Source: Lotus japonicus
Lineage: Eukaryota > Streptophyta > Magnoliopsida > Fabales > Fabaceae
DNA: 64,000 nucleotides
Assembly (NCBI RefSeq): GCF_012489685.1
Contig: NC_080046.1
Location: 43,673,176-43,737,175, forward strand
Direction of reading: 5' to 3'
The notes beneath the pieces are model-generated. The model was not told where the DNA came from. It searched no databases and saw nothing but the letters and a program-made list of their open reading frames with translations. Shown here piece after piece: positions 1 through 11,127 of the stretch (positions within the stretch are counted from its first letter, which is position 1; the number at the start of each line of letters is the position of its first letter). A program made the translations under genes and the position numbers.

Positions 1-547
1 GATCTGCGACTCCATCACTCGATCTGTTGTTGTTGTTGTCGTTGCTGGGGTTGGTTCTTCCCTCTCGCCCAAAATGGTTTCATTATAGGGATTGGTGAGA
101 GAGGGGACAAAGGTGGGTGCGTCTTGTTAAGTGGTTCCATATTTGAGAAGAAAAATATAACAGTTCTTTCAAAGGTGCAAGAGCCGTTTGATTTTGATTT
201 CAGATTAAGTTTTCTTTTGTGCCTTTGGTTGGTTGAAGAAGGTGAAAAATGGAGGTTGAAGATGATTTTCTAGTTAAAGAAGATGGAAGATGAAGGTTAA
301 AGATGAAATTTTTAATTTGGGGAAAAATATTTTAATAATTATTTATCTATGTGGCAGGGGGACACAACATGCCATGTCAATTAATGAAGCACATGTCAGC
401 AATTCTGTTAGTCAACTAACAGAAGTGGACGGAAGGACTTAAATCGCTCACGGCACAAACGTTAGGGATATTGACCGCTCGTTTTAAACATGTGGGATCA
501 CTTTTGCACAATCATGTTAGATCAGGGACCAAAACTGCAATTAAGCC
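1..547. mobile_element. Right end of a Mutator-like (MULE) repeat
   Basis: The last ~170 bases have the signature of a legume MULE terminus: text of the type 'gggaccaaaactgc' followed by a terminal GCAATTAAGCC at 537-547, the reverse complement of GGCTTAATTGC. The same terminus style, GGCTTAATTCC, opens the complete MULE at 51974 and also ends a relic at 38528-38730 (shared 'aatgaa', 'gttaactgac/gtcaactaac' and 'atcgctcacgg' blocks). The left end lies outside the window, so the target duplication cannot be tested; candidate right copy is AAAACCTTA at 548-556. Bases 1-330 hold no recognisable gene. Confidence 0.6.
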
Positions 548-894
548 AAAACCTTAATACAATACTTCACTAATTGGAGCTAAATGGCTGACAACTTGAC
601 ATGAATACAAGTATACAACTACACATGAACATATTTAATTGCAAGTTCGTGATGAAATAATTGCAATTTTGTTTTGGTAGGACATTATGAGTTATCCTTT
701 CTATTCATTTGATTTGAATCAAATCAATTATGCTTTGGATCAATTTCTCTTTCATTAGAATCAATTCTCGCAACCAGAAGATACTCACAAAGCTTCTCCC
801 TAGAATTAATTTTGGCTTCAAAATCAATTGTAGAATGATTTTCGTACATGCATATGGGTTTAGATGGGATGCACATGTACTTTAGAAGATTTTT

Positions 895-1213
895 TCAGAT
901 AAGGAAAGCATATATGAAGAACATACCCTTGAATTTGCAGATGATATCCACTCCCGAAAGTATAACCGACATGTGAGTCAGCTGAAGCAAATAATAATTT
1001 GCTTGGGTCCCTTGGTGAAAACAGAAAAAGTAATCATATAAGATTAATAATCATTATTCAACAATTTTATGTAGGGTGATAGAGAACGGAAAATTACAAA
1101 CCAAATTAAGAGGGGCAGAAATAACCAACCTGAAAACCATTGATCCTTTTCCCTGATGTCTTCTCTTTCAGCGCTAATCCAATTGAGCATCCAATTGCAT
1201 GTTTATCTAGAGA
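895..1213 (-). other. Two exon-like segments, unassigned
   Basis: On the minus strand, about 1133-1213 is open and flanked by an AG acceptor (ctttctctag) and a GT donor (cag/gttggttat), and encodes a peptide starting DKHAIGCSIGLALKEK. A second open segment, about 905-1013, also ends at a GTATGTT donor. I cannot match either to a family, and their reading phases do not join simply. They may be fossil exons of a minus-strand gene interrupted by gypsy-1, or chance. The rest of 548-1427 shows nothing I can support. Confidence 0.2.
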
Positions 1214-1432
1214 AAGGAAGGTAAAAGGGCAAAGATAATTGTTAGAAACTTCTACTGACAATCATATTTAGGACTAATAAATTCAAGACACTATTGTTTG
1301 ACCATATGCACAATTACTTCCTAGGAGTTACAGCCAATTTAACTCCACAAACAGAAACATAAAAGATGAAATCTATTAAGACTAAGAAAAATATTATAGA
1401 TGGAAAGGAGTATAAGAAATATTCCTTGAAAA

Positions 1433-1784
1433 TGATAGGGACCTTGCTGTAAGTAAGAGCAAGGATTTCTCTAAAGTGTACAAGCGTAGGGGCAAGGTGG
1501 GAATAAACAATAGTACCACTACTACTGATGAGTAGTGTAACCAATTGCTGAGCTGGCCAGGTGGTGTGTAAAAGCACCAAGAGGGGGTGAGTGAGGGTAG
1601 GCAGAAATTCTGTTAGGACTAGGAGAGATAGGAACGCTCTCGAATCTGTTCCTGGGTTATCACTTTTTCCTGTATTTCCTTTTTGCTATTGTAATTCCCT
1701 AAAGGGATTCTGGCATTCACACCAGGATTCCCCTGAATTAATACACTATTTTTCCATAGTCTCTGAAATCCTTATTCCCTATCA
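1433..1784 (+). repeat. gypsy-1 5' LTR (352 bp)
   Basis: Begins TGATAGGG and ends CCCTATCA directly before the primer binding site. Compared with the 3' LTR it lacks a 25-bp block that contains an inverted repeat (ATTCTCT / AGAGAAT around a 4-base loop), lacks one G in a G-run and lacks 3 bases near 1756. It may also have lost one TGA unit at its start, since the 3' copy reads TGATGATAGGG. Confidence 0.93.
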
Positions 1785-1785
1785 T

Positions 1786-1797
1786 TGGTATCAGAGC
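1786..1797 (+). other. gypsy-1 primer binding site
   Basis: TGGTATCAGAGC, one base after the 5' LTR, is the usual plant primer binding site complementary to the 3' end of initiator methionine tRNA. It primes minus-strand DNA synthesis. Confidence 0.92.
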
Positions 1798-1819
1798 TCC
1801 CGATCTGAGGGAGCTTTGT

Positions 1820-2930
1820 ATGGCCTTTACCCGCGCACAAATGGAGAATCGGATGGAGAACGTAGAGAAGAACGTCACTGACATGATGTCCGTTGTCGAC
1901 GAGCTTCGACAGTTGATGCTGCAACAAAACCGACGCCGGAGCAGGGGTCGATCCAAGACACCACGACGCCGACACCGTTCGGGAAGCCAGAACTCGTCTC
2001 TCTCTGGAGTCGATTCTCGCAGCTCTCGTTCCACGTCGCTGCGACGCGACGACGCTTCACCCAAGAGGCATGTTCGAACGGGGAGGAAGATTGATCTTCC
2101 CGCGTTCAATGGCGAAGATGCTTATGGGTGGATCGTTCGGGTCGAACGCTTCTTTCGACTCAACGACGTCGATGACACCGAGAAGGTGAAGCTCCTTGTG
2201 GTAGCCATGGAGGATCGCGCCTTGAACTGGTTTCAATGGTGGGAGGAGCAAACACCGGAACGCACCTGGGAAGCGTTCAAGGAAGCTTTGATCAGGAGGT
2301 TTCAACCCGGGTTGGTACAAAACCCGTTTGGGCCATTGTTAAGCATTAAGAAAACTGGGAGCGTGATGGATTATCGAGAACGGTTCGAGATGGTGGCGGC
2401 GCCGTTGCGACACACCGATCGCGACATCATCAAAGGAATCTTCCTTAATGGCCTCAAGGAAGAGATTAGAGCAGAGCTGAAGTTATACAGATTGGGGGAT
2501 TTGGATGAAATTGTGGACCGAGCACTGCTGCTAGAAGATAAGAACTAGCTATGCGAAATAGCAGAGGTGGGGAAGAAGACAAGAGAGGATGGAAGGAAAA
2601 AGGGGGTACTGCGAGCAAGGCACCACAAAGTTGGGTAGATGGAAATAAATGGAGGAGCCAAGTTGCAGAGAAAACCAGTGCAGAAAAAACAAGTGCAGAA
2701 AAAAATTCCCAAGAGGCCAAAACAGGGGAGAACAGAGCACAAGAGAAGTGGTCAGGAGGGCAGAGACTGACTCAAACAGAACTCCAGGATCGTAGTAGGA
2801 AGGGTTTGTGCTTTAAATGTGGGGAGAAATGGAATAGGGAACATGTGTGCAAAATGAAGCACTACCAATTCATTTTGATGGAGACCCTGGATGAAGAAGA
2901 GGAGGATGAGGGACATTTTTTGAAGCTGAA
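1820..2930 (+). pseudogene. gypsy-1 gag (frameshifted)
   Basis: Capsid-type Gag polyprotein that would package element RNA. The start MAFTRAQMENRM at 1820 lies just after the primer binding site. A basic, serine/arginine-rich stretch (about residues 45-85) precedes a retrotransposon-gag core with WFQWWEEQTPERTWEAFKEA and DYRERFEMV (about residues 130-200). The frame ends at a TAG (2546-2548); homologous text continues in another frame from about 2548, with a short AEKTSAEKTSAEK repeat and a zinc knuckle CFKCGEKWNREHVCKM (about 2809-2856). A second frame change occurs at the T-run near 2921. No intact Gag is made. Confidence 0.88.
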
Positions 2931-3414
2931 TCAGAGGAATTTTTTGTGGAACATAAGACATTACTCTTATCCCTCAAAAGCAAGGAAGGGATTACCACCA
3001 GGAAATCTTTCAAGCTACAGGGGCAGTTGGGCCAAAGGGAAAATGAAAGACCAGTCATTATACTCATAGATTGCGGTGCTACCAGCAATTTCATATCGCA
3101 AGGATTAGTCAAGGAGATGAAGTTACCTATGACTGAGACCATCACTTATGAAGTGGAAATTGGCAATGGGGGACAAGATTTATAATCAAGGAGTGTGTAA
3201 GGACCTGCAGCTCATAGTACAAGGGGTGAAGTTAACTCAACAATTTTATTTGTTGGAGTTGGGAGGGACAGATTTGGTGTTAGGGTTGGAATGGCTGTCA
3301 AGTCTAGGGAATATAGAGGCTAATTTTGAGAAACTAGTCTTGCAATGGCAGGTTGATGGGCAGAAGATGATACTGCGAGGGGACCCTTCCTTAAGTTGGG
3401 CCCAGACTTCATAG
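2931..3414 (+). pseudogene. gypsy-1 aspartic protease (frameshifted, active site changed)
   Basis: Retropepsin-type protease that would cleave the polyprotein. The active-site region reads ILIDCGATSNFIS (about 3057-3095): the usual D-S-G triad is D-C-G here. The flanking second half, GTDLVLGLEWLSSLGNI (about 3268-3318), is the conserved gypsy protease C-terminal region. The two halves are in different frames; one extra G in the run at about 3168-3173 explains the shift. The frame ends at a TAG (3412-3414) and homologous sequence continues downstream in the same frame. Confidence 0.85.
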
Positions 3415-3432
3415 AAGGCTTTATGCAAGACC

Positions 3433-4242
3433 TTGCAGAACAAAGGAGAGGGATTCTACTTGACATGTGAGGATTCCCAGGAAGAAACTGCAGAAGAGCA
3501 AGTGATCATAGAAGATATAGCTGCCATCATAACCGAATTTCCAGAAATGTTTCAGGAATCTCAAGGGCTGCCACCAAAGAGGGACTGTGATCATGCCATA
3601 ATTCTGAAAGAAGGAGCTACTATTCCTAACATAAGGCCTTACAGGTGCCCCTACTACCAAAAGAATGAGATAGAAAGATTGGTGAAGGACATGTTGAACT
3701 CAGGAATCATTAGGACTAGCACCAGTCCCTATAGCAGTCCTGTGATTTTAGTGAAAAAGAAAGATGGAGGTTGGAGATTCTGTGTGGATTACAGGGCCTT
3801 GAACAAAATGACAATTCCTGATAAGTTCCCAATCCCTGTAATTGAGGAGCTACTTGATGAATTGGGAGCAGCTCAAGTGTTCTCTAAGCTGGACCTGAAA
3901 TCTGGGTATCACCAAGTGAGGATGCAAGACAAGGACATCCCCAAAACTGCATTCAGAACACATGAGGGACACTATGAGTATGTGGTCATGCCCTTTGGGC
4001 TCACCAATGCACCCTCCACATTCCAATCTCTAATGAACCAAGTGCTCAAGCCATACTTAAGGAAGTTTGCCCTTGTTTTCTTTGATGATATACTCATATA
4101 TAGCCATGATGAAGAGGCTCACAAGGGGCATTTGAGACAAGTCCTGCATACCCTCAAGGAAAATCAGCTAGTGGCAAACCAGAAGAAATGTTCCTTTGGG
4201 AAGAAACAACTAGGGTATTTGGGCCACATAATCTCTGGTTAA
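3433..4242 (+). pseudogene. gypsy-1 reverse transcriptase
   Basis: RNA-dependent DNA polymerase of the pol polyprotein. Visible are [11 protein letters not shown], the linker [31 protein letters not shown] (first catalytic aspartate block), [17 protein letters not shown], and FFDDILIYS, the F-x-DD form of the YxDD catalytic motif. The order and spacing match chromovirus RTs. The frame stops at TAA 4240-4242 in the conserved LGHIISG-x-GV context and resumes immediately in the same frame, so one nonsense change interrupts an otherwise continuous pol. Confidence 0.92.
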
Positions 4243-6438
4243 GGGGTAGCTGCCGACCCATGCAAGATTAAAGATATGATAGATTGGCCCAGGCCTAAGG
4301 ACTTGAAGAGCCTAAGGGGATTTCTAGGACTAACTGGCTATTACCGAAAATTTGTCAAGGGATACAGCAGAATGACTCTACCTCTAACACAACTCCTGAA
4401 GAAAGACAATTTTAATTGGGACCAAACAGCCACTGAAGCTTTTGAGAAATTGAAGGTGGCCATGACTACTCTACCTGTATTGGTGGCCCCCAATTTTGAT
4501 AAACAGTTTGTGGTGGAAGCTGATGCTTCAGGGAAGGGAATTGGGGCTGTACTCATGCAAGAAGGCAGGCCTGTTGCATATATGAGTAAGGTCCTGTCAG
4601 AGAGGAACCAGAACAAGTCAGTCTATGAAAGGGAACTCATGGCCATTGTTTTAGCTGTGCAGAAATGGAGACCTTATCTATTAGGCAGGAGTTTTGTGAT
4701 ACACACAGATCAAAAGAGCCTTAAATACTTGACTGAACAAAGAATAATGGGGGAAGATCAACAAAAGTGGATCACCAAGCTGATGGGGTACAATTTCACC
4801 ATCAAGTACAAGCCAAGGATAGAGAACAAAGCTGCATATGCTCTTTCCAGGAAGTTCAATTTCTCTGCTCTATCCACTGCTCAATGCCAGGAATGGGAAG
4901 GTCTAGATGAGGAATTACTTCAGGATGCCAAGTACAACACTATTATCAGTACTTTACTCACTGACCCAGGAGCACAGAAGGACTTTGAATACAGGAAAGG
5001 CTTGCTATACTTTAAGGGTAGAATGGTGATACCTAAGGCCTCTCCCCGGATCCAAAAGATACTAGAGGAGTTCCACAACTCTGCTATGGGGGGACATGCA
5101 GGTCACGTTCGAACCATGAAGAGAATTTCCTCTCTATTCTACTGGGAAAACATGAGATCAGAGATTCAGCACTATGTTCAAAGTTGTGAGATATGCCAGA
5201 GAAACAAGTACCAAGCCTTGAGCCCTGCAGGTTTTCTTCAACCCTTGCCCATTCCCTCTCACATCTGGGCAGATATAAGCATGGATTTTATAGGGGGTTT
5301 GCCTCGAGATATGGGAAAAGACACTATCCTAGTAGTGGTTGATAGACTAACCAAATTTTCCCACTTCATTGCTTTGTCCCACCCTTATTCTGCTAAGACT
5401 GTAGCAGAAATCTCCATTCAAGAAGTAGTAAGGTTACATGGTTTTCCTAAGACCATTGTATCTGACAGGGACAGTGTGTTCTTAAGCTCCTTCTGGTCAG
5501 AACTCTTCAAATTAGCTGGTACCAAATTGAAATATAGCACAGCCTACCACCCACAATCAGATGGTCAAACTGAGGTAGTCAATAGATGTGTGGAAACCTA
5601 TCTGAGGTGCATTACAGGGAGTAAACCAAAGTTGTGGCCAAAGTGGTTAGGGTGGGCAGAATATTGGTACAATACCAATTACCACTCATCACTAAAGTCT
5701 ACTCCTTACAAGGCTCTCTATGGCCAGGACCCTCCTGCTATCATCAGAGGTGATGTAACCCTTACAGCAGTGGAAGAAGTCACCAAATTGACTGCTGAGA
5801 GGAATCAAATGCTAGAGGAACTCAGAGCTAACTTGGCACAAGCTCAGAACCAGATGAAGCAACAAGCTAACAAGCATAGAAGGGATGTCCAATTTGACAT
5901 AGGGGATAATGTATACCTCAAGATACAGCCCTACAAACTTCAAACTCTAGCCAAAAGAACCAACCAAAAGCTCAGCCCCAAGTTCTATGGTCCATTTGAA
6001 GTAATTGAGAAGATTAGCCCTGTGGCCTATAAGTTGCAACTGCCACAAGGGTGTCTCATTAACCCAGTCTTCCACATTTCCTTACTGAAGAAATCCCTAG
6101 CTCCTACAGTTCAAGTTCAACCCCTACCTCAGTGCTTGTCTGAAGAGTGGGAGCTGCAAGTTGAGCTAGCTGCTGTTCTCGAATCCAGAATTAATTCATC
6201 AGGGGAAGTAGAAGTTCTAGTCAACTGGAAGAATCTCCCTAAGTTTGAGAACTCTTGGGAGTTACTGCTCCAGTTTCAGAAACAGTTTCCATCATTCCAC
6301 CTTGAGGACAAGGTGTTTCTCAAAGGGGGAAGTGATGATAGGGACCTTGCTGTAAGTAAGAGCAAGGATTTCTCTAAAGTTTACAAGCGTAGGGGCAAGG
6401 TGGGAATAAACAATAGTCCCACTACTACTGATGAGTAG
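4243..6438 (+). pseudogene. gypsy-1 RNase H - integrase - chromodomain
   Basis: Continuation of pol after the nonsense codon, open for over 700 codons. RNase H: VVEADASGKGIGAVLMQ, YERELMAIVLAVQKW and HTDQKSLKYL hold three catalytic acids, but the fourth motif, usually ADALSR, is AAYALSR (tyrosine codon at 4837-4839). Integrase: an H-H-C-C zinc segment (about 5080-5215) and a D-D-E core with SMDFIGGLP, VSDRDSVFLSSFW and GQTEVVNR. A C-terminal chromodomain (about 6140-6320; EVLVNWKNLPKFENSWE) should direct insertion to particular chromatin. The reading frame runs about 34 codons into the 3' LTR before its TAG at 6436-6438. Confidence 0.93.
6322..6332 (+). other. gypsy-1 polypurine tract
   Basis: AAAGGGGGAAG abuts the 3' LTR and would prime plus-strand synthesis. 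It lies inside the chromodomain-end coding frame. Confidence 0.8.
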
Positions 6439-6716
6439 TGTAACCAATTGCTGAGCTGGCAGATTCTCTCTACAGAGAATCAGGCCAGGTGGTGTGTAAA
6501 AGCACCAAGAGGGGGGTGAGTGAGGGTAGGCAGAAATTCTGTTAGGACTAGGAGAGATAGGAACGCTCTCGAATCTGTTCCTGGGTCATCACTTTTTCCT
6601 GTATTTCCTTTCTGCTATTGTAATTCCCCAAAGGGATTCTGGCATTCATACCAGGATTCCCCTGAATTAATACACTATTTTTCCAGTATAGTCTCTGAAA
6701 TCCCTATTCCCTATCA
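6333..6716 (+). repeat. gypsy-1 3' LTR
   Basis: Starts TGATGATAGGG at 6333 right after the polypurine tract (or TGATAGGG at 6336 if aligned strictly to the 5' copy) and ends CCCTATCA at 6716, followed by the target duplication GAAAA. It retains the 25-bp inverted-repeat block (about 6462-6486) that the 5' LTR lacks. Confidence 0.92.
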
Positions 6717-6721
6717 GAAAA

Positions 6722-9024
6722 CTGCCTATCTTGTGTAAACGACATAGATCAAGTTGGAACACATAAGCATGAAACTGTATGAAATCAGAAACATGAAACT
6801 TTTCATACGTAAAATCAATGACTAAATAATTTAATGAATGAATGCAATTAATTCTCAATCATTTAGCACCCGAGGTTTGGACTCAGGTACCGGTTTGTGG
6901 GTATCAATCAGATAGTACATGATATCCCTGAAATTGTACCTGGTTCTCTTAAAGGGTCAAGAACAGCTGAGAAAATGAAATAAACTTTTGCTTAAATCAG
7001 TCCAGTAGTATCACCAAACATAATACAATGATGAAATCCAACTACAATTGACTGATTAACAGTTTAATTCAGTAAGGGAATCATGAAAGCATCAAAACAT
7101 CTTCCCTTATATTTATTCCAATTGTAGAGATAAATATATATTTAATCCAAGAGCAAAAAAAAAAGACATTGATGAACAGTGGATTTCAAAACATGGGCTT
7201 AAGCATTCATGAACAATAAAAATGGGAACTCCCACATTTGAACCACCGTTGCCCTAATTTCCATGTATTTCTTCCTGAAAATATAACCTGTGAAATCAAA
7301 ATCCAAAGTAAAAAAATCAGAGACTCTGGGGAACTTATTAGCAAAATCATTGTCAAATGGTTGGTATTTGAGTTCATCCACTTCCTTAATCGTCAAACAC
7401 ACCAAATCGGGATGTCACCACTATAAGCATGTAATAATAAAAACACATTATGCACACTTCAACATAATAGTATATTTGACACTATGCACACCAAAGCTGT
7501 GCAGCATTTTTACATACACACATCCAAAACAGAATAGTATTAGACACATTATGCACACTTCAACATAATTGAAGCAGATCCATCTATCAAACTAATCAAA
7601 GTAACAAAACTAAGTACATATAAACCTTTGAACAGAATAGTAAGTTAATTTTGATTAATTAGTAAAATCGAATCAATATTCAATAAGGAGGCATTATTAC
7701 AAACCTACACCTTTGAGTACAATAAAGACACCCAACAAAAGATAAGTCACACTCACTCACACCTTTTCAATCAACTGATCCCTCATCTTTGTGATTTGGC
7801 ATACCTTAGAAATTGTCAAACGCACCATCTAACAAAAAGTCAATTTATGGAGCGGAGCCGCAAAACCAAAACCAATTCCAAATAACTGGGAATCAAGGGT
7901 CCTCCCTTTCCTTCATGAACAATATAGAACTCAACAACACTTTGACCTACTTAATAAAAATGGAGAAGATACCAGAAAATAAAAACACAGGAATGGAACT
8001 AAGTTAGTCAAACAAATGGATTCAGCACACAAAAATGACTAATAATCTAAACAGAATAAGAAATGGATCAGAGACACAATTTGGTTTTGTACTTGATCCT
8101 AACACAACTTAAAAAATCCAAGAGTTTGTAATTTAACATTTTTTCATGTCATATATATGACACTTTTGATGAATAATTAATTCAGAATGTTGGTAACTCA
8201 ATCTCGTGATACGAACCATTATTAGACATTTGAGACTTGAAAGCTAACCTTGCTATAAAAGTACAAAGAGAAGTTGATTAGAATTATATTGTTGAGCTAT
8301 ACATCCGTAAACATTTCTTATCATACCTATCGCAGGAAGTTTAAAACTTGACTTAGAAGTTAGAAGTTCAGAATTATGCTTTGGATAAGTACTATGTACA
8401 AAAATTCATATAACCCTAGGTACTATATGGCATGACTATGATAACATAGAATGAAATTCATTAAATGTTTGTGACAGACTCTTATAGATCTCTGTCAATC
8501 TAACAGGACCAGCCCCTCTAAATATGTATACTCAAGTTTCTCTTGGAATGTGTGATTCAGAATGATGTTTAAACACAAAGCATGTACAACATCTTAATGA
8601 AATTGAACCAAAATGTTAAGTATAAGAAAATAGAAAGGAATTATCTAAGTCAAACCCATCTTTCAAACTGAACTGAAGCATATCTACTTCGAAACTGGCA
8701 TGCCAAACATTTTTCACCAAAATAGAAAACTAAATCCAACATTTCTTCTCCATTTTCAGAACAGAATATAAGGAATGGGGAACCAACCATTGAGCGCAGT
8801 AATCACAGAGACAACAAAATCAATTCACAATTCAAGCATGCTTTTACAATTCACAAAAACGAATGAAAAAATTTGAATCCGTTATCTGAATGGCATTTGC
8901 AATTAATATTAAACAGAATCGGTAGATCAAATCAAAGAGGGCAAGTAATTTGAAGAAATGAATCGAAAACCAACCTACAAGATTCAAATTTCATGAAAAT
9001 CCAGAAGAAGGTGTTAGAGAATGA
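6722..9024. other. 2.3 kb without a supportable gene
   Basis: AT-rich, with scattered stops in all frames. A short duplicated phrase ('attatgcacacttcaacataat') occurs near 7447 and 7549. A few minus-strand segments look like exons (a 24-base open segment near 7809-7832 flanked by ttgttag and gtatgcc; an open stretch at 7199-7405), but nothing can be assigned to a family. Confidence 0.4.
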
Positions 9025-9033
9025 GAAAACCAG

Positions 9034-9835
9034 GGGAATTAGATTTCTCACCCCCTCATTTAGAATTGTCACCCCACTTAAAAGTGGGGAAAAACCAAAA
9101 TTGTCCCTCCGTGTTTTACTCCGGAGGTTGAACATTGAGACTCATCCAGAACTTCAACTTTCGGACTCTGTTAATATTAGAACAGAATTCAGATTCACTT
9201 TTAGAACAGAACAAAACATCAACACTCGGAGCTCTCAAGACGTGCGACCCAGAAGCGACATTGAGGTACCCAAAAGCGACCAAGAATCGCGACCAAAAGG
9301 GTATTGTAACCATGTCTGTTTGTCCCATGTTATTGTCACTGCATTTTCATGTTTCTGTTTTTGTGACAGTATCTGGTTTGAGAGATCCGAATCTTGAAGT
9401 TTCATATTAATCCAGTACAACAACTCTCAGACGTCTTAAAAAGGGGTGGCAAATTTTATTATCAACCAATCCGAACCTTGAAGTCCGGGAGAGATCCGAA
9501 ACTTATAGTCCTGGATCACTATCACTCTTACCAGATGCAGTATTGTTATTTTGCTTTACTTTTCAAATGCTTAACTTGGATTATGTATTGTAATTTTGTT
9601 TAAATTGAATTATGTAACTTTTCAATTTTAAAGTCATGTTATTTTTGCTGCAATTGGACTAAAGACATGTTATTTTAACTGTAATTAAAACTTACGAACT
9701 TATTACTCTCGAACTAGTCCAAAACATCAACAACTGGACTGATATAGAGGTTTAAGTCCCGGAGGGTAGTCCCAACATTTTTTTAAAAAGGGTAGGGTGA
9801 CAATTCTAAATGATGGGGTGGGAAATCTAATTCCC
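9034..9835. mobile_element. Non-autonomous MULE-type element (802 bp)
   Basis: Terminal inverted repeats of about 45 bases start GGGAATTAGATTTC and contain 'catttagaattgtcacc' at both ends. The element is flanked by a 9-bp target duplication with one mismatch, GAAAACCAG (9025-9033) and GAAAACTAG (9836-9844), the length used by Mutator-like transposases. Inside are short related phrases ('ccgaatcttgaagt', 'ccgaaccttgaagtcc') but no transposase. Confidence 0.8.
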
Positions 9836-10018
9836 GAAAACTAGGGGGCTAGTGGAGCATATGGCCGGGTAGATACACGAACCAATTCAATAGCAAAATT
9901 GCGGGTTGGACTGAGCAATCAAATTAATTAGACATATTGTATTACAATCCGACCATGTTTGGGTTCGGATATCAAATTTGAAATAAATTCATTTAATTCA
10001 ATCCGAAATTCATGGGTT

Positions 10019-10222
10019 CCCCTAATATGCACTACTTTTAGAGTTACACCACTTATTTTAACGGGTTATAGTCGGTCAACACATTATTATTTTTTTTAAA
10101 AAGTGTCATTAAAAATTTGTTATATATTAAATTTGTTTAAAAAAAGATGTGTTGACCTGTTATAGCATGTTACAAAAAGTGGTGAAAAATTACACCACTC
10201 TAAAAGTGGTGCATATTAAGGG
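10019..10222. mobile_element. Short inverted-repeat element (MITE)
   Basis: About 204 bp whose two halves are reverse complements with small gaps: 'ctaatatgcactacttttag' at the left and 'gtggtgcatattaag' at the right, with 'cggtcaacacat' / 'gatgtgttgacc' deeper in. It has no coding capacity. Target duplication is unclear, so the superfamily is not assigned. Confidence 0.65.
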
Positions 10223-10255
10223 TTACATAATATATTATTTGTACATAACTAAAAG

Positions 10256-11127
10256 AGTAAATTACACTCCACTACCTTGAGATTTTCCTATATGACACTA
10301 AACTCCAAACTTACTCAAATATTACACTCCACCCCACCCACTATTTATTACTTGCGAATTTTATTACCAATTTATTTCACCAATATTTTCCTGCGAATTT
10401 CTTTTCAAGTTTGAGTAAAATTCTTGTAAAATTATATTTGTAGGTAATTCTACAGATAATTAGTGAAATTTTCTCCAATTTTCCTTTTATTTTTTTAATC
10501 TTTCATTTTTCTCTCTTTTAAAATTATCTTTTAAAAAAAAAATTCAAGTGTTTTAAGAATTGAAGTTTAGTTTGCTTTAGATTAGTTTTGTGAAGACTAA
10601 AAATTATAAATTGCTATGATTCCGAATCGATTTTATTGTGTTATTCTCAAAATGTTTCTGTTTTGTTTCAATGAATTTGAATGACTAATTTTAATTTAAA
10701 GGTGGAAGGATTCGTTCAAGTTGCCAACTTGAAAATCTAAGCAATCAATAATTCGGTCACCTTGAAAATGAGTTACAACTACTAAACCATTAAAATGAGA
10801 AGTTAAGTAAATATCATGCATTCGTTGATTGAAAAATGTAATTATCTAATTTATTTATCACAGGTGGCTTCACATAAAGTTTTTTTAAGAATCATGTTAA
10901 AAGAATATAAGAAGAAGGAAAGACTAAAAAAAATAGAAGGAAAAAATGGAATTGCACTAATTATTTGTGGAATTACTTGCAGATATAGTTTTGTAAAAAA
11001 TTTACTCAGAAGAAAAATTCGCAGGAAAATATTGGTAAATAAATTTGCAGGTAATTAATATTTAAGTAAGTTTGGAGTTTAGTGTCACATATAAGAAAAC
11101 CTCAAGGTAGTGGAGTGTAATTTTTCC
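10256..11127. mobile_element. Element with long terminal inverted repeats (about 870 bp)
   Basis: The left end carries 'attacactccactaccttgag' and 'actaaactccaaacttactc'; the right end has their reverse complements ('ctcaaggtagtggagtgtaa', 'gtttggagtttagtgt'). The inverted similarity continues inward through 'ccaatattttcctgcgaatt', giving repeats of roughly 150 bases. The centre holds no recognisable protein. No clear target duplication was found. Confidence 0.65.

Larger units (their letters stand above)
1433..6716 (+). mobile_element. gypsy-1: full-length Ty3/gypsy chromovirus, decayed
   Basis: Complete LTR retrotransposon with perfect 5-bp target duplication GAAAA (1428-1432 and 6717-6721), two LTRs, a tRNA-iMet-type primer binding site, a polypurine tract and a gag - protease - RT - RNase H - integrase - chromodomain order, which defines the chromovirus branch of Ty3/gypsy. 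The LTRs differ by seven substitutions over about 352 aligned bases (about 2 percent by eye) plus three indels, so insertion is fairly recent. The coding region has at least three frameshifts and two in-frame stops, so it cannot move on its own. Confidence 0.95.

Noticed and set aside
1314..1580. Minus-strand open frame across the gypsy-1 5' LTR border
   Set aside because: It spans host sequence and LTR and has no recognisable domain.
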